From contig NC_049987.1 of assembly GCF_000003815.2 (NCBI RefSeq), positions 16,195,390-16,259,389 of the forward strand: 64,000 nt of DNA. Direction: 5' to 3'. The stretch is from Branchiostoma floridae (Eukaryota > Chordata > Leptocardii > Amphioxiformes > Branchiostomatidae). Both the position numbers and the translations under genes were made by a program. This document shows, piece after piece, positions 11,768 through 24,019 of this stretch. Position 1 is the stretch's first letter. Each line of letters opens with the position of its first letter. A model generated the notes under the pieces. The model worked only from the letters and a program-made list of their open reading frames with translations. It was not told the DNA's origin and did not search any database.

Positions 11768-12706
11768 CAGGGCTCGAAATGCCTTTTTCCTGCATACCTG
11801 CACTGGTGCAGGTAAAATTGAGAATTACCTGCACCAGACAAATTTTGCCTGCACCACTCTGAACTTAGGAAGTATGGCTCACGGTGACCACTTCACCGCG
11901 AACTTAAAACCACCGCGAAAATTTTTCTATTATGGTATTAGATTGCAGTCTATGGTGTTACCGCGAACTTAAATCCACCGCGAAANNNNNNNNNNNNNNN
12001 NNNNNNNNNNNNNNNNNNNNNNNNNNNNNNNNNNNNNNNNNNNNNNNNNNNNNNNNNNNNNNNNNNNNNNNNNNNNNNNNNNNNNNNNNNNNNNNNNNNN
12101 NNNNNNNNNNNNNNNNNNNNNNNNNNNNNNNNNNNNNNNNNNNNNNNNNNNNNNNNNNNNNNNNNNNNNNNNNNNNNNNNNNNNNNNNNNNNNNNNNNNN
12201 NNNNNNNNNNNNNNNNNNNNNNNNNNNNNNNNNNNNNNNNNNNNNNNNNNNNNNNNNNNNNNNNNNNNNNNNNNNNNNNNNNNNNNNNNNNNNNNNNNNN
12301 NNNNNNNNNNNNNNNNNNNNNNNNNNNNNNNNNNNNNNNNNNNNNNNNNNNNNNNNNNNNNNNNNNNNNNNNNNNNNNNNNNNNNNNNNNNNNNNNNNNN
12401 NNNNNNNNNNNNNNNNNNNNNNNNNNNNNNNNNNNNNNNNNNNNNNNNNNNNNNNNNNNNNNNNNNNNNNNNNNNNNNNNNNNNNNNNNNNNNNNNNNNN
12501 NNNNNNNNNNNNNNNNNNNNNNNNNNNNNNNNGACTGTTAACATACATAAAGTAAAAAAGAAAATAGCAATAGTTCCTGAACAATTTTAGCATGATCCAT
12601 ACTTCCTAAATTCAGAGTGGTGCAGGCAAAATATGTCTGGTGCAGGTAATTCTCAATTCTACCTGCACCAGTGCAGGTATGCAGGAAAAAGGCATTTCGA
12701 GCCCTG
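11768..12706. mobile_element. Non-autonomous element with CAGGGCTCGAAAT termini (hAT-like)
   Basis: Both ends read inward as CAGGGCTCGAAATGCCTTTT, then GCATACCTGCACTGGTGCAGG. The arms pair over about 110 bp, and both contain many CAGGT/ACCTG words. The CAGGG terminus recalls hAT elements, but the flanking 8 bases (CCTGTACA and GCATATGT) are not a duplication. Most of the middle is an N gap. A satellite-like motif (ACCGCGAACTTAAAACCACC) lies next to the gap at about 11,895. Confidence 0.65.
11986..12532. other. Assembly gap (N)
   Basis: A run of N inside the CAGGGCTCG-terminated element, bordered on the left by an ACCGCGAA satellite-like repeat that may have caused the break. Confidence 0.99.
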
Positions 12707-13106
12707 GCATATGTAAGGCTTCCTTCAGTCAATATTGACCATGGGAAACTAGAAGCATCAATGTTTTGGATTAATGTTACTCACAATTTTGGATTTTACC
12801 ATTGGAGGGACCCAGGTGGCCATGCAGTATAGCTGGCAGCTATACAGTGAGTATCAATTTCTACAGGTGCACTAGTAGAGCTATACAAAAACATTTTATG
12901 CTGACTGAAGAGACCTTCTCTCTCAAACAAGAAGAGGTGCTGCCCACATCATTGCAATGCAAGGTATCTATATATATTCAAGTAAACTAGGATTGGAAGC
13001 CTGGCCTACATGTATGTCAGGACATAGAGCTGTGGACAGGTACACAGGTTTATAAGGTACAGGTTCGGATCTGAACATGTACCTAAAAAGTTTGATCAAC
13101 TACATG

Positions 13107-13544
13107 CAGGGCTCGAAATACCACCTGCATATGCAGGTTAGTGCAGGTAAAATTGGAGCTGTGCAGGTATTTCAAGTGTCTACCTGCACCTAACCTGCAC
13201 TGGTCCATGTACTGTGGGTTTTACACATAAATGTCCTATAATGTAGCTGTGTATGGATTGTTACTAGCTGCATTAACTGTAACCACCTATAAATAATTAA
13301 GTATAAAAGAAAAATTGCAATGGTTTCTGAACACTTTTAGTATGATCCATACTTCCTAAATTCAGACTGGTGCAGGTAAAATTTGTCTNNNNNNNNNNNN
13401 NNNNNNNNNNNNNNNNNNNNNNNNNNNNNNNNNNNNNNNNNNNNNNNNNNNNNNNNNNNNNNNNNNNNNNNNNNNNNNNNNNNNNNNNCAGGTAATTTTA
13501 AATGTTAGGTACTTTGTATGCAGAAAAAAGTATTTCGAGCCCTG
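13107..13544. mobile_element. Second CAGGGCTCGAAAT-terminated element
   Basis: It starts CAGGGCTCGAAATACC and ends with TATTTCGAGCCCTG, the inverse. It shares GATCCATACTTCCTAAATTC with the element at 11,768-12,706, so the two are one family. A 100-base gap sits at 13,389-13,488. There is no matching flanking duplication. Confidence 0.6.
13389..13488. other. Assembly gap (N, 100 bases)
   Basis: Exactly 100 N, probably a gap of unknown true size. Confidence 0.99.
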
Positions 13545-13981
13545 ATATGTAAGTTATAAAAATAGCCAACTGACTGTTATGGTAATGAACTGTCATCATT
13601 GTATGATTCTATGAATATTAACATACATTGTATTTGAGCTTCATAACAAAGTTTTCTTAATTTTCAATTGCAAGCTAATAGTATAACAAATCATTAATCA
13701 AATCATCATTAATTTGGAATTGACTTATCTGTGGTCAATTTACACTTTATGTAAAACCCACTATTGATTTAGTTTGTTATAGGTACAGGAACAGGTCCGG
13801 ACCAGTACCTAGACGATTTTACAGGTACAGTACAGACTAGTACAGGTACAGATATTTAGGTCCACAGCCCTACAGGGATTATGACTGTTCTGACACTGCT
13901 TCAATATTTCTTCTTACCACATGCAATCATAGAATCAATCAACTTCAGTACATCGTGGTATCATACAAAAGTCAATTTTCC

Positions 13982-14072
13982 TAGCCTGGGTACCATCCCT
14001 ATTCTACCAGGGCTCCTTACACTCGCTACCCTAAAAAAGCCCCGGTAGAAAACGGATGGTACCCTGAGGCTA
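13982..14072. repeat. Short hairpin MITE
   Basis: TAGCCTGGGTACCATCC with TTCTACCAGGGC on the left is mirrored by TAGCCTCAGGGTACCATCC with TTCTACCGGGGC read inward from the right. It is about 90 bp and starts with TAGCCT like the hairpin at 10,867. Confidence 0.7.
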
Positions 14073-14582
14073 AATTTTCCACCATTTCACAAAAAAGTTT
14101 CCAACCATGATGTAAACCGTACAAAGCAGCTGGAAACATGAGGTAAATTGAAAAAAAAAATAACACATTCTAAGTATATGCTAATGTTACAGAATGCCAA
14201 CATCAATTTCACGGTCAAAGAAGATGTCAAATAACAAAAAAAATTCTATTGTTCTACATTCAATACGCTATATCTGGTCATTTGTCTAACCTTCCTGGGC
14301 ACTTAGATTTCATAATAAAGTTGGCCAAACTGTTTAGTTGCACGCTCGCATCATTTTTGGGGTTCCCATAGGATGTAATCCATATTTCAACATGGCCTTA
14401 GTTCAGTTTCTGGAGGTGGCCTACACCAGCCTTGTATTGAGCAACACCATTAAAAAAATATAAAATAGAAAGATGGAAGCAGTTATTGTGTACTAGTAGC
14501 ACAATAAGTTACATTTTCAAACTGGTACTAGTAGACTTGTGTGGCACACTACTGTGCTACATTGCTTTGAACCTGAATTTAA

Positions 14583-15626
14583 GAGTCATTGCACGAGAAA
14601 ACCAGGCAGAGGCCGGAAGATGGGGGTCGGCCAAATCGGTTCATACTTTGTATGTATGATAGGTATGTGGAACTATTAACAGCCATATACTTAAAACCCT
14701 CCAGCTATTTTCCGTTATGGCGTTCTGGGACCCCCCTCAGAGAACCTCAAAAAACCAACAATTTATGGCTGAAAATTACTCAAATTGCGATGGCTATCCT
14801 GAAAAATGTACATTAGATACGAACCTACCTTATATATTTTCATATAGCATGGGTCCTTAAGTTTTACAGATCAAAAGTTAAAGATGATACATCGAAGTTA
14901 AGAGGGTGTACTAGGGGGTTACCTGAACCACTGAAAGCAGATTTTCATCACTGTAAATTTTGGTGATTTTTAAGGCCCATTATCTGCTATACGCAGTGGC
15001 TCTGGTGAATGGTTTTACTGTTGCTAGATAGAGGAACATCTACTTATTCAAAAACAATCGTCATCTATTTGGGCCATACATAACGCGGGCCGTGAGAGGG
15101 GGGTCTTTATGGGGACTTTTCGAGTTTGGGGCTATAATAAATCGGGCAATTATATTATAATATGGGGTAAGTCACGGCAAATGTTTGTATAGTTGTTTGT
15201 AAACAATGTATAACTGTCAAAAATATTATGATTGATTAGTTATGTTAATTGGGCTCCACATGGGGGATATAAGGATACTGGAAACGGTATTTTGCCGATT
15301 TTACACGTTTTAATTATTGCTTTCTTATGTGATTAAGCTGGTACCTTCTGAAATCACTTCGTATATACCTATTTTGTAGTGCGCAACTGAAAAGGCTCTA
15401 CATGGGGGTTACCAGGACTCCACAAATGTGATACTATTTAATAAACAGGGCACATGGATGCATACCTACTTCAGAAATGTTGAAACAAGACCACAACAAA
15501 AGTCAAAATTAATGCTATTTTGGGATGGATACAAGTGCATCGTACTTTTGTTATTAATTACGCAATACAGTACATGTACAGCTATAGACAAAGTGCTGTA
15601 CACCAATGGCGTGTTAGTATACCTGG
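14583..15626 (+). repeat. Left terminal inverted repeat of the giant element
   Basis: About 1.04 kb, reading inward from TTAA. It is the inverse of 38,956-40,035, and similarity fades after GTTAGTATACCTGG. The 10-base motif GGGGGTTACC occurs at 14,914-14,923 and 15,404-15,413 and is kept at the matching places in the right arm. No coding frame is conserved between the arms. Confidence 0.9.
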
Positions 15627-16419
15627 TCCTGTTGATTTGTCTATGTGGATGACATGGCCAAATGGCCAAAAAGTTGCATTCATTATGAAATCAGGTGAGT
15701 TACTGTAGTCCGAAAGGAGGAACATTGACAAAACACGCAGATTATGATATACCAAACAACAGATTCTGATTTTCGTTCCTTCACATCTTCTTGTTTGTCA
15801 CTAAAATTGACTTTGGCATTCTAAGACATTGGCATACATTTGTCGATACAGTTGCAGCCTACGGCATATATTTGTTCATTTTGTAGCTGCTTTGTTTGAT
15901 ATACAATATGGTTTAATTTTTTTTCTTAATGTGAAAATGGCCAATAACTGACGTGAACACGGATGTCATCCAAAACAACTTGGCCTATAGTCATTAGTTA
16001 AAAGTAAACTCTATGGCAAACCCTTTACACATAGAGCCACATAATAAATCATACGATCGGCAAAAAACAAAAACACACAAGAAATTATACTTAAAAAAAA
16101 CTTTTAAAATGCATTCTTACAAAAAGAAAAGTTTACTTTTGTTGGACTACTGATACAATAAAGAACTAAGTTAAACCTTATCTGTAATTGCTAACAGATT
16201 CTTGTGAGACCTTAAACCTGACATACTCGTATTGCAATTGAGTAAAAAAACTCTTGAAAGCTTTTTTTTACATTTTAATTTTGTACAAATTGCGCAACCA
16301 AAACTGAAATGAGAAAAAAGGCAACTTGCACATGTGCATCTGCCAAGGATAGTCTCTAATGCCTGTATAAAAATAACTTTCCTTGTCACGGAGCCTGTAA
16401 TGCCACTGGGGGAAAGGGT
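15627..16419. other. Element interior between left arm and repeat array
   Basis: Non-coding, AT-rich. I see no match to the corresponding stretch of the right side (38,481-38,955). Confidence 0.5.
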
Positions 16420-17095
16420 ATCGGATGTAGCCATATTCGAGCAGGGATATTTGCGTATTTGTAACAAATGCTAGCGAATGCAAACGGATTCGAGTTGGAT
16501 ACCTAAAATATCCGAAATTTGGATTTTTTGCATCCGGAATGAAAAGACTCAAAAATATCCCAAAATGGGATTTTCCACGGATGCGAAGTCGTTTTTTTAG
16601 GGATTTCTTTGGATACCTGGAATGATCGGATCGCAAAGAATCCCCAAACGGTATTTCCCTCGGATGCGAAGTCGTTTTTAAAAGAATTTCTTCGTATACC
16701 TGGAATGAACGGGTCCCAAAACGGCCATTGCCACCTATGCGAAGTTGTTTTCATAGGAATTTCTTCGTATATTTGTCATGGTCGGATCCTAAAGAATCCC
16801 AATACGGAATTTGCCGCGGATGCGAAGTCGTTTTTATAGGATTTTCCTCGTATATTTGTCATGGTCGGATCCTAAAGAATCCCAATACGGAATTTGCCGC
16901 GGATGCGACGTCGTTTTTAGAGGATTTTCCTTGTATATTTGGCATGGTCGGATCCTAAGAAATTCCAATACGGCATTTGCCCCGGATGTGAAGTCGTTTT
17001 TTTTAGGAATTCGTCGTATTTTTGGAATAATCGGATCCTAATTAGTTTTGAAAAAACGGCTTTTGTTGCGGATACGAAATCGCGTCTTCGTTTAC
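16420..17095 (+). repeat. Left subterminal array of GGAT-containing units
   Basis: The best-preserved part, 16,600-17,050, is a tandem repeat with a unit of about 83-85 bp. Typical phrases are GGTCGGATCCTAAAGAATCC, CAATACGGAATTTGCCGCGG and GATGCGAAGTCGTTTTTA. Upstream (16,420-16,560) the units are looser but keep GGAT and CGAAT words. A related array lies in the mirrored position at 37.4-38.5 kb. Confidence 0.8.
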
Positions 17096-17238
17096 TTCAC
17101 ACATTCCTGAATATTAACGTTATTCTCACCTATACCTTCACCTCAGTAGGCAGATCCGACATGCCTATTGAGAAAATATTTATACTACTGTATGCCTATA
17201 AAATACATAGGAGTGAATGGATGTATGAATGATAAACC

Positions 17239-17244
17239 TTTATT
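17239..17244 (-). promoter_or_regulatory. Polyadenylation signal of gene A
   Basis: TTTATT on the + strand, that is AATAAA on the - strand, about 200 bp downstream of the gene A stop codon. Confidence 0.6.
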
Positions 17245-17445
17245 CAAAACCAAATACTAAGTGATTGAAACTACAGAAAAGAACAAAAAGAGAAAATACA
17301 ATGTGATTGATGATATGATATACTACTTGTACAATCTAATGTATGTCACAGTATGTCTCTTTGTTACCTACTCTAGCATTGTTGAACCTTTCGTTGTCTA
17401 TACATTGCCACTGATGCAATTTAACTACATATAACATCATCTCAA

Positions 17446-20400
17446 TCAGCCACTAGCCTCTTCATTCTCCTCATTTTCAAATGGACGTATTCCATCTTCC
17501 ATTTCATACTCTCCGCCTACTGACCAGTCACTTCCCTCTGACACCTCACTTTCCTCTGAGTCTGACACCTCACTTTCCTCTGACACCTCACTTTCCTCCG
17601 ATACCTCACTCTCTTCCTGTACCCCACTCACCCCACTCTCTCCCTGAACCCCACTCTCTCCCTGTACATCACTCTCTTCCTGTACCCCACTCACCCCACT
17701 CTCTCCCTGAACCCCACTCTCTCCCTGTACATCACTCTCCTCCTGTGCCTCACCCCCCTGCCCAACGTCTAGGTATTCCTTCCCTACAAAGTGTATGTCT
17801 GGCACATCTCTTTTACTAGGCTCGGTAGAGCGAATCCTTTTGTATCTAGATTGGGGGTTCTTTCTGATCACGGCTTCCACCCCTGGCTGGCATCTGTCAA
17901 TGATATCGGTGAGTCGCTTTGCCCGCCAGGATGGACGCCTGACCACCCATGTTTTCTCCTGCTCTTCGTCCGTTTCCTCATCCGACATGAGGTCAGGCTT
18001 GGCGTCGCTCAGGTACTTCAGGGATGCTGGACTCAGGATGTCCTGGCCGACCTTGACCCTGAGCTCCTTCATCTAAAAAAACAGAACAAATATGGTTTAG
18101 AACATTGGCATCAGAGTCATAGGCTTGGAATTGTGATAACCACAAAGTCCATCCAATCTGAGGACTATTATCAAATAATTAGCTAGAGAAAATCTAACAT
18201 TATGTTAACATTATGAGTAACAAAAATACTTTGGGGGAATATATTATCTTACGTGTTAGCAATTCTGTTTCAAAGAATGAAGTCTCTAAGTGTAATAAAT
18301 CGTTAGTTAGGAGTGGGGCTGGGTACTGGTTTGGCCAGACCGTTTTTTACCAGAACCGATTCGCAAGTTAAAAAATTTCAAGAAATCTATTGTATTTAGA
18401 CAATGTCACATCCCACTATTACTTTGGCCATGGAATTGGAAAATACCCATGAAACAAAGATGATTAGCCTACAATATATCAATATTCAATTCATTGTGTC
18501 GGTTCTAATTAAGTGAACAATAAAAATGCGCTACGAAAAAAAAACACATCAAATTTGCAAGACACAAGGTTGGTTCGTGCTATTGTGGAAAGTTCCTCAA
18601 CAATCCTCGTAAAATTTCACTCATAACGAAAAATCAGTGCTCAGAAAAAATAAGCCTGGGGGCAAACAACATTTCTTCTTTCTTGTGCATGTGTATTCAA
18701 TCCATATTTCCGAGTTTGAGGCATATCTATGTCGTATTCAAAAAAAGAAACTTCAGCGACCAACGAAAACAACAACAACAAGCAGTTATATGCATAGTGG
18801 ATGAATTGCATGGTTGCTACAAGGCGTTGTTTGGAGTTTTCGTGTGAAGTGATTGGCTAACATTGTTATATTCTTGTGTGGTTTGGTGAGAAACCACGAG
18901 ACTTGTCCGGCGATTCAAGATGGAGTTGTTGTTTTAATACGTCCGGCACAAAACCTTCTTTCTTTGGGCCACATTTCTGCCACTTAAACTCAGCCAAATG
19001 GATTGTATACATGCTCACAAGAAGGAAAGAAATATTGTATGCCCCATGGTTAATTATTCTGTTCACTGATTCTTGATTTAGATTGAAAATTTACGAAGAT
19101 GATTGAGAAATTTTCCACTCGAGCTAAGTATGTACCAACCTCAGCCTCTGTGTATATTGACGGACAGGACCAGGTCCAGACCTGAAGTCAGAACCAAAAC
19201 CTCTGGCCTGAACTGGACTTGAACCCGATCAAGCAAAAGGGTATCCACCCCTAGTCAGTAGTTAAGAATATTAAGATAACGCTTTTCCAGCTACATTATT
19301 CAATGATGGAGAGAGACGAAAATCCTTACCCTAGTCCGTCTGTTGACCCGCTTGGTCTTGTCTTGTTCTTCCGCAGACGTCCCATCCCTCTCACTCTTCT
19401 CTGCCCGCCGTATGTTGTACTGTATGTTCCTGCATGCCCCTAAAAAGAGAGTATGAATTATAATCCATGATCACATAGGAATATTCTAGTATGCATATTT
19501 TCATTCACCAATTTTCCATTTGTCTCTTGATATACATGTGTTTAGTCTTACACTGCATTATACTTCTTCAGCAGCTTTAAAACATGTCAAATATGCTTGT
19601 AAGACAACCAAGGAAGCATGTTCGAAGGAAGTGGAATGAATTAACCTAAATCAAGTGCTGAACATAAGGCAGTTTTTCTTTTTATCTGTGAAGATTCTGA
19701 TTAACTGGTTTTACCAGACTGCGCCAGACTTACTATTAGGAAACTAACTTTTGACAGACAACACCTGTGACTTACTTCTTATGGCTCTGTCGGGGTATGG
19801 GACATCACCATCCTTGATGGCCTGAGTGATGCGCCTGGTCACCTCCTGGTTGTGTTGGCCTTCCATGAACCTTTAAAAATAAAGTGTATGTTAATCCTAA
19901 AAGCATCATAGAAGTCTTTGGCATAAGGTATGGCCAGTAATGGATCATCATTCAATGCATATCCCTGCGGTGAACACCCACCGTGGTAGACCTACTTTGA
20001 ACGTGTGCATTTTTTTCAAATCTTTTCATTACTGATATCTTGTTGAAATCCATATACATGCAAGCTTATTTTAATTACAGTGTTGTGTCTGAGACACCTT
20101 TTTCACATGCTATTTGGAAGATCACAGCAATAATTTGTAATTCATAACCTTTCATAGCTAGTATGTCAAAGATTCTCTGTAAACAAGCATGACATTTTTG
20201 CAATGCAATGAAGTGTAATATCATATTTTACTTACTTTTGATCCCCACGGTAGGTCATGTCCTCCCCCAGTGCCTTGTAGATTCGCTTTGCCTCACGCTG
20301 CAAAGATCCAATGAAACAAATTTAAGTCTTGCTATCACATTTCATACATACATGTTATCTTTCCAGCTTTAAAAGGCAAAGGCAATAAATAAAATTCCCT

Positions 20401-23400
20401 GAAATTACATTCATCCATCATAATATTGCTTGATATAATGATAATAATAATGATAATAATAACATATACATCTGCATAAAAACACCTTTCTGATGTTATT
20501 GAACATCGAACCATCCCATCAAAAATCAAAGTTCTTGGTCCCTCTCATGCCACCAGGTATCAAGATTAAACAGTGACTTAAGTTAATGGCTCATAATGTC
20601 ATTAAGGTCATGAACTCCTTTCAGCGATGAAGGACAGTTTTTGGAATTGGAGGTCAAACTCTGTGTGCTTCACCTCGTGATGAAGATGAATGTCGCAGTG
20701 AACATGGCAGCCGAGCTGGAACTTTTGAACTTTTCAATAGCCCAGGTAAACAAATAAATTTAAAGGTGGCAAAATGGACAGCAAACATCATTCACAAAGA
20801 TTTCAAAAAATTGTGGAAAGATTGACATAACAGGTGACTATCACCTTTTCAAGATGTCAACTCCGAACATTAATAAAGGACTGCGAAAGTTTCTGCATTT
20901 TTGGTACATCCCTAATCTAAGCTTGGTACTCATTTCCCCTTAGTGAAGTGAAGTGAAGAAAGTCGTGTTAAGTGCCTTTCCCAAGGGCACAAGGTTGTTG
21001 ACATAGCAGGATCCGAACCTGGGACCACTTGGTCCTGAGCCAAACATTCTACTACAAACCTACCATTATATTGTCTTTGATTGTATATAATCAGGATGAG
21101 AAATTGAACAATGTTTTTCACAAGCTGTAGTGACAGGTTCCAAGTAGGCTGCCATGTTCAATGTGACATCGTGAGAGCGTATAGTCACCATTTTTTTTTA
21201 ATTACACCAATCTAATAACCTAGTGGGAAGATTCAAGAGCTGGAGGTATAATTTTGGATGGCTCAATAACATCAGAAATGTTTGTATTCCACATTGTATG
21301 TTCACTGAAAGACACTATTCTAATGTCACAGATACTAAGAAACTGTTGTAGTTTGGTGTAATATGCCTTTTAAATCTTAAATGATACCAGATTTAAAAGC
21401 TGACATTTTGAGGTTTTACTACAGATAAAACATTTGCCAAATACTAATCAGTTCAGGGACTGATTGGGCCTCCTCTCGGAGAGGCGTGACCTGAGTGAAA
21501 GGGTACAAAGAATACTTGACAAGAAGTACAAGTGTGTGTGAAGTATGAACAATGTAATAGATTTGACAAGCGAGCAAACTTACTACCAGTTCTTTAGAGG
21601 GTTTGGGGGTTCTGGGAGAAGGAGGGACGACTCGAGGGTGAGTCTGGTTCTGGTTCTGGTTCTGCTGAGTGAGCATATCCATTAGCTGTCTGGTACTCTC
21701 CCTGTTCTCCTCCTGACTGTCCTGGACATTTTTGGAGAGTGTCCTGACCTCTTTAGTTACCTGATGTAGAATCCTGGAAAACAGGCAGAGATCAACATAA
21801 AGATTGCATAGTCAGTCATACCATAGGCAATTAATATAGACAGAAGATAGGCATACAGGGCTCTAGCCAGCTAAAAATTTATATCGGTCAGCCAGTTAAT
21901 TCCTATTGTTTCGCAAACCGCGAAAAATTAACTGTTGATACTACAAAGTTTTTGAGAGAAAATAAGATGCCACGCGGACGTTTTGTAATCTAACTTTTAT
22001 ATGAACAACTTTTAAAGTCGAAACATGCGGGTCGTGTGCACGGGGAATCCCCGCGACCCCCAACAGTGCTCTTGGCAGTGCGACGGAATGAATTCATTCA
22101 TAGAAGAAATGTAGGACATAAAAACAATAAGTATAACTTTGCTTTCGTTCTGATATGAGTTTTGAGGCCATAAAATCTCCTGAGTGGCACAAATCTAGAA
22201 GATAAGCAACACTCGAAACTTGGCAGCAACAAACTCAACGGTTCAAACCGGATTTGAACCGGACAATTACGTCTTAATACTGGCGACAAGGAAATCCTCC
22301 TTACATTGTAAGAAAAATCTAACTACTAGTACAAGTAATGTTTAGATCCGATGAAAGTTAATAGAATGCACTATTCCAGGGTTTGGAAGGACTGAACTGT
22401 GGTAGTAAATGTGACATTGATAAAATAGTCACTTTCTTTCCTCAAACAACCTCTGCTTGGGGTATGATGTATGCCCCAGGCACAGATGGGGAAGGCCTGA
22501 CTTTACTGGCTATCTAGATCTAGTCCATTTCATGAATTTAAACTTTGACTTGAACTTTCAATTACATTTTATCAGAATTTTGACCACTTAATTGAGGGGC
22601 ATCGCTTTGCTGACCAGTTTATGAAAAACTCTGGCATTGACCTTGAGGGTCAAGCAGTTTGTCACAGTTTTTTTATCATTCAGCCAAGTGGACTGACTTG
22701 GCTACATGGATTTTTGAACCCAGGCATTTTTCAACTGTCACACTCATAAGGGTTACTGTAGTTTGTTATGTTTCGTGTGTGAAGAGGTGAAGGTTGTTTA
22801 CCAGAAGATGCCTGGCGGAAATATCTTTTATCTATTACTTGAGAAGTCGAGAGATCTCTAAACAACCTTACAGGAGAAAAATGAATGTATGTTTTGTGTG
22901 TTTTGTTGTCTTTTCAATCACACTTTTACATTCTGTCGGTGGTCGCAGCGTGTGGTATTTTACTTTGAAAGGAATGCACCGGAACGCGCGGGGGGGTGGG
23001 GGAGGAGAGGAGATGGCGCCCATAAACCCCCTAGTGTTTTACATATGGGGACAACACCAGAGCTATACCGACAAAGAAGGTTACGGCCACACATGTCTTT
23101 TGTCCTTTTGAAACAAGAAAACTGTTATGCAAATTTTGTTTCGACTATTGTTTCGACTTTTGACAATTCACCTCGATGCCTGGTACCAGTGGTGTAACGT
23201 TACACACAGAGCAGTCATTGTTGGATCAATTATCACCGGGTCTGCTCACCGCTTCACACCCTTTGTCTAGAACGTTTAGCAGGCAAACTTGATCAAAGGC
23301 AAGTTTGCAAAATAAAACAAACAATTCAATATTCATTTCATTCTGTTCGGCACGACTTGTGAAATAATTCATGCTTCTAAGGGTGAAAATACCAGAGTAG

Positions 23401-24019
23401 GGTTTTGAATAACCATCCACATGACGAGACTGAACAAATACATAATTCTTGTGAATTGGATCGGGTGAAAATGCATAAAAGTGTAAATTTCGAGAAACAG
23501 CGCTTAGAACAAATTGAAGAAAGATGAAGAAAAAAACATGCACAAAAATATCTAACGTTACTCCCGACCGTAGTCTGAATGGCCTGATGCGTTTGTATAA
23601 TCCACCTCCAAAGTTTTTCAATTATGATACATTTCAAGTTTAACAGTTCAAAAATCAAAGAAGAAAAAAAAAGTAATCTGACACCGCTACTAAAAATACT
23701 ATAACGTTATAACTTACTTCCACATGTCGTCAATGGTCGGTTTACGGCCATGGTTGTCGTTCGGCTGGTCCCGCGGGCTTCTGCTGTTTCCAGGTAGCCT
23801 CGCCCCGTTCCCGATGCCTCTCCCCGCCCCGACCCCAGCGCCACGGCCCGGCGGTGTGTTGTCGGTCGGCTGGTCCCGCGGGCTTCTGCTGTTTCCATCC
23901 AGACCGTGCCGGTCTGATGGCGTCGTTCGTGCCATCTCCGCCCCGTTCAGAGCCGGAGCGCGCGGAGACTTGTTCAGTGCGCCTTTACCTTTGCGGCCAC
24001 TTTTCTTGGACTTTGGCAT
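17446..24019 (-). CDS. Gene A: C14orf93/DUF4616-like protein, six exons
   Basis: Exons on the - strand: 24,019-23,718, 21,773-21,584, 20,297-20,236, 19,871-19,777, 19,439-19,330 and 18,072-17,446. All borders are GT-AG and the phases join without error: 1,386 nt, 461 aa. The N-terminus is basic (MPKSKKSGRKGKG), a likely nuclear signal, and contains GNSRSPRDQP twice. Residues 101-135 look coiled-coil. The core (about 165-310) has RAIRRACRNIQYNIRRAEKS, then MSDEE (282-286) and TWVVRRPSWRAKRLTDI. This order of a helical basic block, MSDEE and W-V-x-R-x-P-x-x-R-A-x-R-L-T is what I recall from human C14orf93. The tail is a Ser/Glu-rich acidic repeat. The function is unknown. It starts 373 bp from, and divergent to, the transposase, and lies inside the inverted repeats, so I infer an accessory gene of the element. 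The exon model is strong; the family name is moderate. Confidence 0.8.
20925..21065 (-). repeat. tRNA-derived SINE copy
   Basis: Read on the - strand it has a box-B-like CCCAGGTTCGGATCCTGC, then TTGTGCCCTTGGGAAAGGCA. It shares these with the copies near 40,080-40,245 and 54,030-54,290. It lies in an intron of gene A. Confidence 0.65.

Noticed and set aside
11932-12593. Long open frames of about 200 residues on both strands
   Set aside because: They consist almost only of N; the open frame is an artefact of the gap. The same holds for frames over 5299-5800, 3942-4078 and 29,566-29,665.
16609-17041. Small repetitive proteins encoded by the 84-bp array
   Set aside because: The open frames follow from the repeat unit and change frame from unit to unit; no start context or splice support.
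17481-17819. Pro/His/Ser-rich + strand frame
   Set aside because: It is the shadow of the acidic tandem-repeat tail of gene A on the opposite strand.
22220-22300. tRNA gene (GGTTCAAATCC-like box B on the - strand)
   Set aside because: No cloverleaf could be formed by eye and box A is missing; at most a SINE-like fragment.
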